Both the position numbers and the translations under genes were made by a program. DNA of 64,000 bases from positions 558,001 through 622,000 of the forward strand of contig NZ_CP041692.1 in assembly GCF_007362775.1 (NCBI RefSeq). The letters run 5' to 3'. The stretch is from Microlunatus elymi. GTDB lineage: Bacteria; Actinomycetota; Actinomycetes; Propionibacteriales; Propionibacteriaceae. Below the pieces are notes generated by a model. It did no database searches. It was not told the origin of the DNA and saw only the letters and a program-made list of their open reading frames with translations. The number at the start of each line of letters is the position of its first letter. Within the stretch, counting starts at the first letter, position 1. Shown here piece after piece: positions 7,667 through 16,602 of this stretch.

Positions 7667-9228
7667 GGCTGCCTCCTCTCACCCGGCCGGACGCCGCCCG
7701 GCGCGGTGTCGCCCTGCCGCAGGTCGGTCGCGGTGTCGTCGGCGGTGTCGAAGTGTTGGGTCACCTCGGTGTCGTCCGGGCTGAGCTGCGCGGGTTCGTT
7801 CGGCGTCCGCTGCTGATGATCAACCCGCTGCTGATGATCAACTCCGTAGTGCTCACCCGGTCGCTCGACGATCAACTGACCCTCACCGATCACCTCGGTG
7901 GTGGCGACCGGTTTGCGGACCTGGTGACTGATCACCAGCAGCAGTCCCATCACCGTCCAGTTGGCGATCAGCGACGAGCCGCCCTGGGACATGAACGGGG
8001 TGGTCAGGCCGGTCAGCGGCAACAGCCTGGTGACACCGCCGATGATCAGGAACACCTGCAGGGCAAAGGAGAACGACAGACCGGCCGCGAGCAGTTTGCC
8101 GAACGGCTCCCGGCAGGCCAGCGCGGTCCGCAGGCCGCGGGCGATGATCAAACCGTAGATCAGGATCACGGCGAACAACCCGGCCATGCCGAGCTCCTCG
8201 CCGATCGAGGTGGCGATGAAATCGCTGCGGGCCAACGGGGTCAGGCCCGGCCGGCCCTCGCCCAGGCCTCGTCCCAGCAGGCCGCCCCAGGCCAGCCCGA
8301 ACTGGGCCTGGATCAGCTGCCAGGACTGATCCGGATCGCTGAACGGATGCAGCCAGGCCGACACCCGAACCCGTACGTGAGCCCGCAGCAGGTAGCCGCC
8401 GACGGCACCGATCGCGAACAGTACGGTGCCGATCACCGCCCAGCCGGGCCGCTGGGTGGACACGTACAACATCATCACGAACATGCCGAAGAACAGCAAC
8501 GAGGTGCCGAGATCGTTCTGGAACACCAGCACCAGCAGGGTGGCTACCCAGACCAGCAGGATCGGACCAAGATCACGAGCTCGGGGCAGATCGATGCCGA
8601 GCACCCGCCAGCCCGCCAACGCCAGCACATCCCGCTTCTCCACCAGATAGGAGGCGAACGCGACCGCCAGCAACACCTTGGCGACCTCGGCCGGCTGGAA
8701 GCTGAACGGACCGATCTGGATCCAGATCTGGGCGCCGCCGATGTTGCCCCGGCCGAGCCCCGGAACCAGCGGCAGCAGCAACAGCACCAGGCCGATCAAT
8801 CCCAACGTGTACGGGAATCCCTGCAGTGGCCGATGGTCCCGCAGCACCACCGCGGCGGTGATCAACAAGGCGATGCCGAGCGCGGTCCAGATCAGCTGGG
8901 ACGAGGCACCGTTGGTCGGCGGATCGTTGATCAAATCGATCCGGTGGATCATCGCCAGCCCGAGCCCGTTCAACAGTACGGCGCAGGGCAGGATCACCGG
9001 ATCCGCATACGGCAGTCGCCAACGGATCGCGGCGTGCGCCAGCAGGGGCAGCAGGAATCCGATCACCGCGACGGTGGTCAGGTTGTCCGGCAACTTGCCG
9101 AGCACGTTGATGTCCACCTGCACGTAAGCGGCCAGGCCCAGAGCACTGGCGAAGATCACCAGCAACATCTCGACGTTGCGGCGTTTGCGGGGAAGCACGG
9201 TCACCGTGCCGGCGGCTGCGGTGCTCAT
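7663..9228 (-). CDS. rodA: SEDS peptidoglycan glycosyltransferase RodA/FtsW
   Basis: This polytopic SEDS protein polymerises lipid II in partnership with PbpA. After a short cytoplasmic start about ten to twelve membrane segments follow. Family landmarks are present: GRGNIGGAQIWIQIG, FQPAEVAKV (the catalytic loop follows), LGEGRPGLTPLARSDFIATSIGEELG and TTPFMSQGGSSLIANW. The roughly 90-residue C-terminal tail is hydrophilic and contains an 18-bp tandem duplication, visible as VDHQQRVDHQQR, built on TGATCA (7817-7840). Such tails are poorly conserved in RodA proteins. It begins two bases after the pstP stop codon, so the gene is deep inside the fhaA-pknB run. Confidence 0.94.
   Translation of the reverse strand: MSTAAAGTVTVLPRKRRNVEMLLVIFASALGLAAYVQVDINVLGKLPDNLTTVAVIGFLLPLLAHAAIRWRLPYADPVILPCAVLLNGLGLAMIHRIDLINDPPTNGASSQLIWTALGIALLITAAVVLRDHRPLQGFPYTLGLIGLVLLLLPLVPGLGRGNIGGAQIWIQIGPFSFQPAEVAKVLLAVAFASYLVEKRDVLALAGWRVLGIDLPRARDLGPILLVWVATLLVLVFQNDLGTSLLFFGMFVMMLYVSTQRPGWAVIGTVLFAIGAVGGYLLRAHVRVRVSAWLHPFSDPDQSWQLIQAQFGLAWGGLLGRGLGEGRPGLTPLARSDFIATSIGEELGMAGLFAVILIYGLIIARGLRTALACREPFGKLLAAGLSFSFALQVFLIIGGVTRLLPLTGLTTPFMSQGGSSLIANWTVMGLLLVISHQVRKPVATTEVIGEGQLIVERPGEHYGVDHQQRVDHQQRTPNEPAQLSPDDTEVTQHFDTADDTATDLRQGDTAPGGVRPGERRQP
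7817..7852. repeat. TGATCA-bearing 18-bp tandem duplication inside rodA
   Basis: TGATCA occurs at 7817-7822 and 7835-7840, each in the 18-bp context GCTGATGATCAAC. It encodes the repeat VDHQQR in the disordered RodA tail. One of three TGATCA microrepeats in the window. Confidence 0.6.
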
Positions 9229-9229
9229 C

Positions 9230-10927
9230 TCAACACTTGTCCCCGCCGGGCAACTGCCCCTGTGTGGTCGAACTCGATGTGCTGCTCGGCGACGCGGGAG
9301 CCGAGCTGGTCTTCGGCGCCGACGACGTCTTGGTGGTCGCCGACTCGCTCGGGGAGGACGTCTTCCCGCCGGGTTTCGGTTTGCTCGACGTTTCCTTGCC
9401 GGACGGGGATTTCGACGAGGTCGGACTGGACTTCGTGCTCGGACTGGTCGAGCTGCCCGGCGTGGTCTGACTCGCGGCGCAGCGATCCGCGGTGTCCTGC
9501 AGTTGCTGCACGGTCGCCCGGGCCGAGTCCAGCGTGCCGGTGTCGATGGTCTGGCGGACCATGTCCTGGTAGTACGGCGGCAGATCGTCCAGGGGAAGGT
9601 CCTGCACCTCGTACACCCGCGACAGCTGGACGCCGAGCACGGATTCGTTCAGGCCTTGATAGATCGCCACGTTGCTGGTGATCGCGCCGACGTAGTACTG
9701 GGTTCGGATCCAGCCCAACCCTGCCGCGGCTGCGGCGGCGATGATCAAGATCACTGCCAGGGTGAGAATCAGCGGACGACGCCAGCGGCGCTTGCTCGGC
9801 GGCTGCGGGTCGTAGCGGTCCTCGTCGTCGCCGTCGTAGCCCTCGTCGTCGTCGTAATCGTCGTCATCATCACCGTCGTCGCCGGCGTCGACCGAACGCT
9901 GGGCTACCCGTTCGCGGATTTCGCTTTCGTAGGCAGGGATGTCGCGTTCGGCGGCCGCGCCGATGATCTGCAACGCGTCGATCGGTCCGGCGACCCGATG
10001 GGTGGTGCCCCCTGACTGATCAACATCGGCCTGATCAGAATCGGACTGATCAACATCGGACTGATCAAGTTCGATCCGCGGGTGGATCGCGGTGGCTTCC
10101 GCATCATCGCCGAGGGCCTCGATCACGTCGGCGATGATGATCGTGATGTTGTCCAGGCCGCCGGCTCGGTGCGCGGCCGCGACCAGCCGGTCCATCGCCT
10201 CATCCCGGCTGGTGCCGGCCAACGCTTCGGCGATCAGGTCGTCCTCGACGAATCCGCACAGTCCGTCGCTGCACAGCAGCAGCCGATCGCCGGGCTGCAC
10301 CGGCACCGTACTGAGGTCGGGTTCGTTGGCCGGCTGCCCGTTCAGCACCTTCAGCAGCAGCGAACGATGCGGATGGGTGGCAGCCTCCTCCTCGTTGATC
10401 TTGCCGTCGTCGATCAGTGACTGGACCCAGGAGTGATCATGGGTCAACCGGCTCAATTCGCCGTGGTGGAAGAGATATCCGCGGCTGTCGCCGATGTGCG
10501 CGACGCCGACACTGCTGCCGTCGAGCACCGCAGCGGTGACCGTGGTGCCCATGCCCTCCAGGGCGTAGTCGGTGGCCACCAGATCGGCGATCCGGGTGTT
10601 GGCGGCCGAGATCGCCGCCGACAGCCGGCCCAGCCGGTCCGGTCCGTCGCCGGCTTCGACGGCTGGATCGGTCGCCTGCTCGGACTGAGCGCCGGCAGCT
10701 GCGGAGTCGGCCTCGGCGAGAGCCTCTCGCTCGGAGGCGGCGACACACTCGACCGCAACCGCCGACGCAAGATCACCGGCGGCGGCGCCGCCCATCCCGT
10801 CGGCGACCATCAACAACCGAGCCGAGACCAGGCCGGAGTCCTGATTGTTCTTGCGGACCAGGCCGATCTCGGAGTGCGCGAGATACTCCCACGCCAGGGG
10901 CTGGGCCCCTGAGCTGCGCTCCGTCAT
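9230..10927 (-). CDS. pstP: PP2C-type serine/threonine phosphatase PstP
   Basis: PstP removes phosphate from PknB and its substrates. The cytoplasmic PP2C domain (about residues 14-270) has the metal-binding aspartates in NNQDSG (Asp30), VADGMGG (Asp43), CSDGLCG and GGLDNIT, plus GMGTTVTAAV and HIGDSRGYL. A long acidic, Asp/Gln-rich linker includes the five-residue repeat DQSDVDQSDSDQADVDQS. It leads to one membrane helix (PLILTLAVILIIAAAAAAGLG) and an extracellular domain with a Ser/Thr/Lys-rich tail ending in GQLPGGDKC. At 565 residues it is longer than most PstP because of linker and tail. The reading frame from ATG 10927 starts directly before the WEYLAHSEIGLVRKNNQD motif. Confidence 0.94.
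   Translation of the reverse strand: MTERSSGAQPLAWEYLAHSEIGLVRKNNQDSGLVSARLLMVADGMGGAAAGDLASAVAVECVAASEREALAEADSAAAGAQSEQATDPAVEAGDGPDRLGRLSAAISAANTRIADLVATDYALEGMGTTVTAAVLDGSSVGVAHIGDSRGYLFHHGELSRLTHDHSWVQSLIDDGKINEEEAATHPHRSLLLKVLNGQPANEPDLSTVPVQPGDRLLLCSDGLCGFVEDDLIAEALAGTSRDEAMDRLVAAAHRAGGLDNITIIIADVIEALGDDAEATAIHPRIELDQSDVDQSDSDQADVDQSGGTTHRVAGPIDALQIIGAAAERDIPAYESEIRERVAQRSVDAGDDGDDDDDYDDDEGYDGDDEDRYDPQPPSKRRWRRPLILTLAVILIIAAAAAAGLGWIRTQYYVGAITSNVAIYQGLNESVLGVQLSRVYEVQDLPLDDLPPYYQDMVRQTIDTGTLDSARATVQQLQDTADRCAASQTTPGSSTSPSTKSSPTSSKSPSGKETSSKPKPGGKTSSPSESATTKTSSAPKTSSAPASPSSTSSSTTQGQLPGGDKC
10017..10075. repeat. TGATCA 15-bp tandem repeat inside pstP
   Basis: TGATCA lies at 10017, 10032, 10047 and 10062, exactly 15 bp apart, with AACATCGG-like filler. 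It encodes the five-residue repeat in the acidic PstP linker. Confidence 0.75.
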
Positions 10928-10931
10928 CCGC

Positions 10932-11399
10932 CTACGTCTCCAACTTCAGGACGGTCTTGCCGATCCGTACGGTGTCCTGAAGCGTGATCGTGGTGGGCGC
11001 GGTGATCCGCATGCCGTTGACGTAGCTGCCGTTCGTTGAGCCGAGATCCTCGATGTAGATGCCGTTCTCGCCGGCCACCACCCGCGCGTGCCGGGTCGAG
11101 ACGTAGTCGTCGTCCAAGATCAACTGGCAGTCCGCCCCGCGGCCGATCATGATCATCCCACCGGCCAGTTCGGCCTGGATGCCGGCGTTGGGCCCGTTGG
11201 TGATCGACATCACCCGCGGCTGACCCTTGCTCTTGCGGGACTTGCGGGGCCGTTCCGGATTCTGCAGCTGCTGACCGGGCCCGGTCGGCACGGCTCGGCC
11301 GAACAGATCGTTGCGGATCACCGATGCGACGAACAGGATGAACAGCCAGAGCAGGGCCAGGAAGAGCACCTTGACCACGGTGAGGGTGATTTCGGACAT
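10932..11399 (-). CDS. fhaB: FHA-domain membrane protein FhaB (FipA-like)
   Basis: FhaB carries one N-terminal membrane helix (residues 8-28, VVKVLFLALLWLFILFVASVI), a short basic linker, and a C-terminal forkhead-associated domain that binds phosphothreonine. The FHA core is clear: MIMIGRGADCQL (Gly-Arg strand), DDYVSTRHARV (Ser/His) and DLGSTNGSYVNG. In mycobacteria FhaB is a substrate of PknA/PknB and supports division under stress. Length, 155 residues, is standard. It sits six bases after fhaA and four before pstP, which makes one transcript likely. Confidence 0.94.
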   Translation of the reverse strand: MSEITLTVVKVLFLALLWLFILFVASVIRNDLFGRAVPTGPGQQLQNPERPRKSRKSKGQPRVMSITNGPNAGIQAELAGGMIMIGRGADCQLILDDDYVSTRHARVVAGENGIYIEDLGSTNGSYVNGMRITAPTTITLQDTVRIGKTVLKLET

Positions 11400-11405
11400 G
11401 GTCGT

Positions 11406-12152
11406 TCAGCCCTCGATCGGAGCGTGCGGCTCGACCGGGGTGTGCACGAGCATGCGGGTGTTGCCGAGCTCGATCCGAGAACCCTCGCCGACGGGCGCCT
11501 GCTGCACCCGGCGCCCGTCAACCACCACGCCGTTGGTCGAACCGAGGTCGATGATGTCCATGTCCAGCCGGCCGCCGCGGTCGAACACCCGCAGCTGGGC
11601 ATGCCGACGGGAGACGCCCGGATCGTTGATCCGCAGGTCCGCCTCGGTGCCGCGACCGATCACCAGCCCCGGCGGCTGCAGCGGATGCCGCATGCCGTTG
11701 ACCTCCAGCACCATCCGGGAGCGAGTCAGGGTGGATACCGGCGCGGGTTGCGCGACCGCGGGCCGGTCCTGGCCGGCCGGCTCGCCGACCGCCGAGGAAT
11801 TCACCGTGAAGCGGCCGGTCGGCAGCGATTCGTCCAGCTCCAGGTGGATCATGATCGGTCCGTTGAAGATGTAGCCCATGTCGGCGGCGTGCTGCTTCAG
11901 TTCGGGCAGCAACTCGTTCATCAGGGTCTTGCCGTACGGGGCCAGCCGGTCGTAGTCGTGCCGGGACAGCCGGACCACGAACTCGTTGGGCACCAGCCGC
12001 CGGTCGCGGGACATGAGCTTGGCCTCGGCGTCGAGCTCGCGTTGCAGACGGGCGGCGATCTCCACGGGTTGCACGTCGCCCTTGAAGGCGCGGGCGAAGA
12101 CGCCGTTCACCGCGCCCTCGATGCGCCGTTCGAACCGGTCGAAGACTCCCAT
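11406..12152 (-). CDS. fhaA: FHA-domain protein FhaA (DUF3662 plus FHA)
   Basis: FhaA binds phosphorylated MviN/MurJ-type partners in mycobacteria and links PknB signalling to lipid II export. The N-terminal DUF3662 domain starts MGVFDRFERRIEGAVNGVFARAFKGDVQPVEIA. A short Pro-rich linker precedes the FHA domain with LVIGRGTEADLRI, DPGVSRRHAQLRV and DLGSTNGVVVDG. The start is set at ATG 12152 because GGGAGGGG lies just upstream and because this is the conserved start; the open frame continuing to 12296 is Arg-rich filler. At 248 residues it is much shorter than Rv0020c (527), lacking that protein's long repetitive linker. First gene of the run ending in pknB. Confidence 0.94.
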   Translation of the reverse strand: MGVFDRFERRIEGAVNGVFARAFKGDVQPVEIAARLQRELDAEAKLMSRDRRLVPNEFVVRLSRHDYDRLAPYGKTLMNELLPELKQHAADMGYIFNGPIMIHLELDESLPTGRFTVNSSAVGEPAGQDRPAVAQPAPVSTLTRSRMVLEVNGMRHPLQPPGLVIGRGTEADLRINDPGVSRRHAQLRVFDRGGRLDMDIIDLGSTNGVVVDGRRVQQAPVGEGSRIELGNTRMLVHTPVEPHAPIEG

Positions 12153-12597
12153 GCCCCTCCCTTCCTGCTCCCTGTCCTGGTGCCTGGTACTCGCTGTTCT
12201 GGTCTCGTGCGCGCCCCGCCCCCGCCGTCCTCGGGCGGCTGATTCGGTCCGCGGTCGACTCGGGAATCTATCCGCACCGGGAGTACTTGTGATCACAACC
12301 CGCCCGGCGCCAACGTTGATCGTAACCGTGCCGACGGACGGGTCCTGAATCTATGAGATGTCCCTGTGTCGCCGCATCGGCCCAGCGGTGTCGGCGCGTC
12401 GGACCACGGTCGGTGACTTCGCCGTAGGGTTCGGAGCGGCGTGGCAGCGGCTGCACAGTCCGGCTGGGATGGCGCGAAAGTCCCGCTCGTGCTGGAAGTT
12501 CGGCAGGTTCTGGGCGGGGCGGCAGCTCGATGCGACACCGACCGGCATGGCGTGTTAACCTTCTGCGGCGGTTCGCGTGGAGTTCCACGCGGCGCAG
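12153..12597. other. Upstream region of the fhaA operon and tRNA-Leu leader
   Basis: No gene seen. It holds the probable fhaA promoter zone with the palindrome at 12287-12298. It also has GTGTCGCCGCATCG near 12368 facing CGATGCGACAC near 12528, and CACAGTCCGG followed by TGGCGCGAAAGTCCCG (12454-12480) resembling a motif at 3961-4003. The perfect hairpin CGCGTGGA-GT-TCCACGCG (12574-12591) lies in the tRNA leader. Confidence 0.6.
12287..12298. promoter_or_regulatory. TTGTGATCACAA palindrome upstream of fhaA
   Basis: A 12-bp perfect palindrome 135 bases upstream of fhaA, with TAGATT (reverse strand, 12271-12266) as a possible -10 element 16 bases downstream of it. It may be an operator, but TGATCA is over-represented in this genome, so chance is a real alternative. 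Confidence 0.3.
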
Positions 12598-12680
12598 GCG
12601 CGAGTGGCGGAACGGCAGACGCGCTGGCTTCAGGTGCCAGTGCCCGAAAGGGTGTGAGGGTTCAAATCCCTCCTCGCGCA
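12598..12680 (+). tRNA. tRNA-Leu(CAG)
   Basis: The acceptor stem GCGCGAG (12598-12604) pairs with CTCGCGC (12673-12679), with A as discriminator. The anticodon stem is CTGGC/GCCAG and the loop TTCAGGT gives anticodon CAG at 12631-12633. The long variable arm TGCCCGAAAGGGTGT is typical of type II tRNALeu, and the T arm is GAGGG-TTCAAAT-CCCTC. CCA is not encoded. It reads CUG, a very common Leu codon at this G+C. Confidence 0.96.
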
Positions 12681-12702
12681 CAACTCAGCATCACTGACCA
12701 AC

Positions 12703-12732
12703 AGGCCCGAACCCCGTACAAGGGTTCGGGCC
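12703..12732 (+). terminator. Hairpin terminator after tRNA-Leu
   Basis: AGGCCCGAACCC and GGGTTCGGGCCT form a 12-bp perfect stem with loop CGTACA, followed by CTTG. A strong stem with a weak T-run, 22 bases after the tRNA. Confidence 0.75.
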
Positions 12733-12743
12733 TCTTGCCAGCC

Positions 12744-12838
12744 GCACCCGAAATCTCCGGACGGCACCACAGCCGCGCGCAGAACCTGCCGCCGCACCCG
12801 AAATTTCGGGTGCGGCGGTCGATCTTGGGTGCGGCTGT
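12744..12838. repeat. Family B repeat, copy 2
   Basis: A perfect 28-bp palindrome at 12791-12818 (GCCGCACCCGAAAT and its complement) is flanked by further GCACC words at 12744 and 12764 (20 bp apart) and by GGTGC at 12809 and 12829 (20 bp apart). About 50 bases match the reverse complement of copy 1 at 2.07-2.13 kb with only a few differences. Confidence 0.75.
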
Positions 12839-12929
12839 TCCCGATCGGGCGGTTTGGGGTGCGGCGGATGCGGCAGGATGAGCGATCTGAGTGAATCGTC
12901 GCCGCAGTCAGGCACCGAAGGGCAGGAAT

Positions 12930-14168
12930 GTGACCGAGATCGACTTCCAGGACGAGGCGCGGGCCATCCATCCGGAGCTGGTCGCGCTGCGACGGCTGCT
13001 GCACCGCAATCCCGAGCGCGGCAATCAGCTGCCGCAGACCCAGGCTGCGGTGCTCCGGGCGCTCGACGGATTGCCGCTGGACGTCACCACCGGCACGTCC
13101 CTGACCTCGGTGGTTGCTGTGTTGCACGGCACAAGCCACGTCGGCTCGGTCGAGGCGCACGGTACGCGGCCGACCGTGTTGTTGCGGGCCGACATGGACG
13201 GGCTGCCGGTGGTCGAGGAGACTGGCCTGGACTACGCGTCGGTGAACGGGTCGATGCACGCCTGCGGGCACGATCTGCACACCGCCGGCCTGGTCGGCGC
13301 CGCCCGGCTGCTCAGCGCCCACGTCGATCAGCTCCCCGGCGACGTCGTCTTCATGTTCCAGCCCGGTGAGGAGAACCCGGGCGGTGCCGAGCCGATGATC
13401 GCCGAGGGCCTGCTGACGATCACCGGACGCAAACCCGACGCGGCCTACGGCATCCACGTTTTCACCAGCGAGCCCGCCGGCCAGTGGATGCTCCGGCCGA
13501 ACACGCTGATGGCCGGCTGCCTGGAGTTGATCATCACCGTGCACGGTCGCGGCGGCCACGGCTCCACCCCGTACGCCACCGTCGACCCGGTGCCGGTCGC
13601 CGCCGAGATCGTGTTGGCGTTGCAGAGTTACGTCACCCGGCGGGTGAACGTCTTCGACCCGGTGGTGATCACCGTCGGCGAGATCCATGCCGGTACGGCG
13701 ATGAACATCATCCCGGACGTGGCGACGTTGACGGCCTCGGTGCGGGTGCTGTCCAAGGCGTCGGCTGCCCAACTGGACAAGGATCTTCCACGGCTGGCCG
13801 AGGGCATTTCCGGCGCGCACGGCTGCACCGCCGACGTGACGCTGCGTACCGTCTATCCGGCCACCGTCAACGATCCAGCCGAGACGGCTTTCGTGGTTGA
13901 TGAATTGAGCCGGCTGCATGGCACGGATCGAGTCGTGATCATGGATGAGCCGCGGATGGGCTCGGAGGATTTCTCCTTCGTGCTGGACGAGGTGCCGGGC
14001 GCCTATTTCTTCCTCGGTGCGCATCCGGATCCGCTGCCCGAGGTGCCGCCGACCAATCATTCGGCCAAGGCGCTCTTCGACGACGCGGTGTTGGCCGATC
14101 AGTCCGCCACCCTGGCCCAGCTGGCCTTCACCAAGATCGATCTGCTGGCGCGCGCAAGCCTTGCTTGA
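12930..14168 (+). CDS. M20 family metallo-amidohydrolase
   Basis: M20D amidohydrolases cleave N-acyl amino acids (hippurate, IAA-amino acid and similar). The sequence has the N-terminal catalytic domain with LRADMDGLPV, HACGHDLHTAGLVGAARLL (metal His residues) and FQPGEENPGGAEPMI (catalytic Glu-Glu pair). A dimerisation domain follows with GRGGHGSTPY, and the C-terminal part has PRMGSEDFSFVLDEVPG and a final NHSAKALFDD metal-site His. Length, 412 residues, is normal. GTG 12930 gives the usual MTEIDFQDEARAIHPELVALRR start and has AAGGGCAGG in front; the open frame begins 13 codons earlier at 12891. Substrate unknown. Confidence 0.88.
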   Translation: MTEIDFQDEARAIHPELVALRRLLHRNPERGNQLPQTQAAVLRALDGLPLDVTTGTSLTSVVAVLHGTSHVGSVEAHGTRPTVLLRADMDGLPVVEETGLDYASVNGSMHACGHDLHTAGLVGAARLLSAHVDQLPGDVVFMFQPGEENPGGAEPMIAEGLLTITGRKPDAAYGIHVFTSEPAGQWMLRPNTLMAGCLELIITVHGRGGHGSTPYATVDPVPVAAEIVLALQSYVTRRVNVFDPVVITVGEIHAGTAMNIIPDVATLTASVRVLSKASAAQLDKDLPRLAEGISGAHGCTADVTLRTVYPATVNDPAETAFVVDELSRLHGTDRVVIMDEPRMGSEDFSFVLDEVPGAYFFLGAHPDPLPEVPPTNHSAKALFDDAVLADQSATLAQLAFTKIDLLARASLA

Positions 14169-14279
14169 CTCCGTACCAGGTTCAATCCCGGTCCTCACGG
14201 CGGGGAATACCCCGTCGGGCGCCACGGACGGTTACCCTGAGGCCGTCGAACGCCAGCACGTAGAGAGAAATCGTCAGCC

Positions 14280-15713
14280 ATGCCGCGCATCCTGATCCGA
14301 TCCGCCAAGGACCCGTTCCTGGCTCTGTCGCCCGAGGCGTCGTTGGCTCGCAACGTTTTTGCCAGCAACTCGGGCAACATGCTGTTCGCCGAGGCGGTGC
14401 ACAAGCTGCTGTCGGTGCCGGGCACCGAGGTGATCTCCAGCGGGTACGTCACGGATCGGGTCGAACTCTCTCAACTGCCGGAGACGATCGAGAAGATCAA
14501 CTCCGAGTACGACGCGTTCGTGATCCCGCTGGCCAACGCCTTCCGGCCGTCCTTCCGCGGCCAGCTGCAGCGGCTGACCCGGCTGATCCGGCGACTCGAC
14601 ATACCGGTCGTGGTGGTCGGGGTCGGCGCCCAGGCCGGATCCGGCGCGGTGGAGCTGCCGGAGTCAGAGCGAGACATCGCCACGAAGTTCCTGTCGGCGG
14701 TGCTGGACAAGTCGGCGAAGGTCGGCGTACGAGGTGAGATCACCAGGCGTTGCCTTGCCTCGTTGGGATTCGGCGACGAGCACATCGAGGTGATCGGCTG
14801 TCCGTCGCTGTTTGCGCACGGCCGGGACCTGACGGTGACCAAGAAGGCCGCGGGCCTCACCGAGGACAGCCCGATCGCCGCCAACCTGACCCTGTCCCAG
14901 GTGAGGGTGGCCAAGATCATCAACCGGGCCACCGAGCGCTATCCGAATCTGATCTACGTCCCGCAGACCATCGACGAACTGCGGATGCTGTTGTGGGGTG
15001 TGCCGCACAGCAAACTACTGGATCCCGAGATGCCGGCCCGCCTTGATCATCCGCTCTACCGGCAGAATCGGATGCGGTTCTTCCTCGATCCGATCGTCTG
15101 GCACCGATTCCTCGCGGAGCGCGAATTCGCTTTCGGGACAAGGATTCACGGCAACATCGCGGCCTTGTCGGTCGGCACGCCGGCCTATCTGCTGGCCTTC
15201 GATTCACGTACCACCGAGCTGGCCGACTACCACGCCATCCCGTACGCGTCGGCTCGGAAGATCGCACCCGACACCGATCCGGCCGAGCTCTACGAGCGGG
15301 CGGATTTCGGTGCCTTCAACAGTCGCCAGCCGGAGGCGTTCGATCACTACCTGCGGTTCCTGGAGAAGAACGATCTGCAGCACATTCACCAACCGGGCAA
15401 CGAGAATCCGGACTTCGGTGAGCGGCTGGCGGAGATCAACTTCCCGGCCGGCGTCGGCAGTCCGTACGTCACCGGAGCCGAGCAGACCGAGCAACTGCTG
15501 GGCCGGCTGCGCTGGCTGTACGGCGGTCCGGACGCGGACCGCGAACGTAGCTTCGGCGCGTATCAGCCGGAGCCGTTCGGTCCGCTGCCCGCACCCGGCA
15601 TCGCACCCGTTGTTTCTGCGCCAGCGGCGAAGCCGGCGGCTGCGGCTCCGGTCGGCCTGGGCGGCAGGGTCAAGCGACACCTACGTCGTACGCTGCACCG
15701 ATTCCGTGGCTGA
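14280..15713 (+). CDS. Polysaccharide pyruvyl transferase family protein
   Basis: The pyruvyl transferase (CsaB/WcaK) fold is suggested by an N-terminal Rossmann-like half with NSGNMLFAEAVHKLL, VVVVGVGAQAG and VGVRGEITRRCLASLGF. The C-terminal half has IEVIGCPSLF, FAFGTRIHGNIAALSVGTPAYLLAFDSRTTELADYHAIP, in which the GxRxHGxIAAL motif is diagnostic. These enzymes add ketal pyruvate to sugars of wall polymers. The 477 residues include a C-terminal extension ending in an Ala/Pro linker and a basic tail (GGRVKRHLRRTLHRF). ATG follows a weak site; TACCCT at 14233 may be the -10 box. The SGNH hydrolase gene follows 54 bases later, so the two may share a transcript. Confidence 0.82.
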   Translation: MPRILIRSAKDPFLALSPEASLARNVFASNSGNMLFAEAVHKLLSVPGTEVISSGYVTDRVELSQLPETIEKINSEYDAFVIPLANAFRPSFRGQLQRLTRLIRRLDIPVVVVGVGAQAGSGAVELPESERDIATKFLSAVLDKSAKVGVRGEITRRCLASLGFGDEHIEVIGCPSLFAHGRDLTVTKKAAGLTEDSPIAANLTLSQVRVAKIINRATERYPNLIYVPQTIDELRMLLWGVPHSKLLDPEMPARLDHPLYRQNRMRFFLDPIVWHRFLAEREFAFGTRIHGNIAALSVGTPAYLLAFDSRTTELADYHAIPYASARKIAPDTDPAELYERADFGAFNSRQPEAFDHYLRFLEKNDLQHIHQPGNENPDFGERLAEINFPAGVGSPYVTGAEQTEQLLGRLRWLYGGPDADRERSFGAYQPEPFGPLPAPGIAPVVSAPAAKPAAAAPVGLGGRVKRHLRRTLHRFRG

Positions 15714-15767
15714 GAGCAGGGCTTCGCGGCCAGAAATCGGGTTGTCCCCGGGGGCAGAATCATAGGT

Positions 15768-16547
15768 GTGAGTACCTACCGCCGCTATGTGGCGATCGGT
15801 GACTCAGCTACCGAAGGTCTCCAAGACTTCGACCAGAACGGGGCCTATCGGGGCTGGGCCGATCGCCTTGCCGAACACATCGCAGCCGCTCAGGACGAGC
15901 CGTTCGAGTATGCGAATCTGGCCATCCGCAGCTTGCGTGTGCACGAGATTCGGCAAACCCAGTACGAGGCCGCGTTGAGCCTCGAACCCGACCTGCTCAG
16001 CATCACGGGCGGAGTCAACGATGTGATCGGTCCATGCCCCGACTACGGGCAGTTGGCCGCGGACTTCGACGTCATGTTCGGCACCGCCGCGGACCGTGGC
16101 ATCACCGTCTTCACCTTCGTGATGCCCGACCCGACCTTCCTGAATCCGTTGGGCCGCTACGCCCGTCGTCGGGTGATGATCTTGAACGACATCGTCCGTG
16201 CGGCTGCCGCGAACACCGGTGCGCTGCTGCTCGACCTCTCCCAGTTCGAACTGGCGACCGATCCACGGCTCTGGTACGAGGACGGTCTGCACGGCAACTG
16301 GCTCGGGCACACCAAGATGGCGGAAGCCTTTGCGCACCTGCTCGGCATCGACGGCTTCGACCACTGGGCCGACCCGCTGCCCGGACCGCCGCGTCGCCCG
16401 CACGCGCTGGAGAAGATCGGCGCCGACCTGGACTGGGCCGTGCGCTGGTTCGGCCCGTGGCTGGGACGCGGCATGGTGCACGTCCCGCACGGCAAGGGTG
16501 TGCTGCCCAAGCGTCCACTCCCCGAACTGGTGCAACGAACGCACTGA
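15768..16547 (+). CDS. SGNH/GDSL hydrolase family protein
   Basis: SGNH hydrolases are esterases or acetylxylan/lipase-like enzymes with a flavodoxin-like fold. Block I is YVAIGDSATEGLQDF (Ser nucleophile in GDS), block III is ITGGVNDVIGP (oxyanion Gly and Asn), and block V is YEDGLHGNWLGHTKMAEAF (Asp and His). No signal peptide is present, so the protein is likely cytoplasmic, as is common for this actinobacterial subgroup of about 260 residues. It follows the pyruvyl transferase gene on the same strand. GTG start; the preceding open frame gives no better start. Confidence 0.88.
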   Translation: MSTYRRYVAIGDSATEGLQDFDQNGAYRGWADRLAEHIAAAQDEPFEYANLAIRSLRVHEIRQTQYEAALSLEPDLLSITGGVNDVIGPCPDYGQLAADFDVMFGTAADRGITVFTFVMPDPTFLNPLGRYARRRVMILNDIVRAAAANTGALLLDLSQFELATDPRLWYEDGLHGNWLGHTKMAEAFAHLLGIDGFDHWADPLPGPPRRPHALEKIGADLDWAVRWFGPWLGRGMVHVPHGKGVLPKRPLPELVQRTH

Positions 16548-16602
16548 CGGTCCAAGCCCCTGAGCTTGTCGAAGGGCCGGCAACCCGATCACCGAACCCG
16601 GC

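Noticed and set aside
12441-12881. Open frame through tRNA-Leu and the family-B repeat
   Set aside because: It reads straight through a clear tRNA gene and a terminator.
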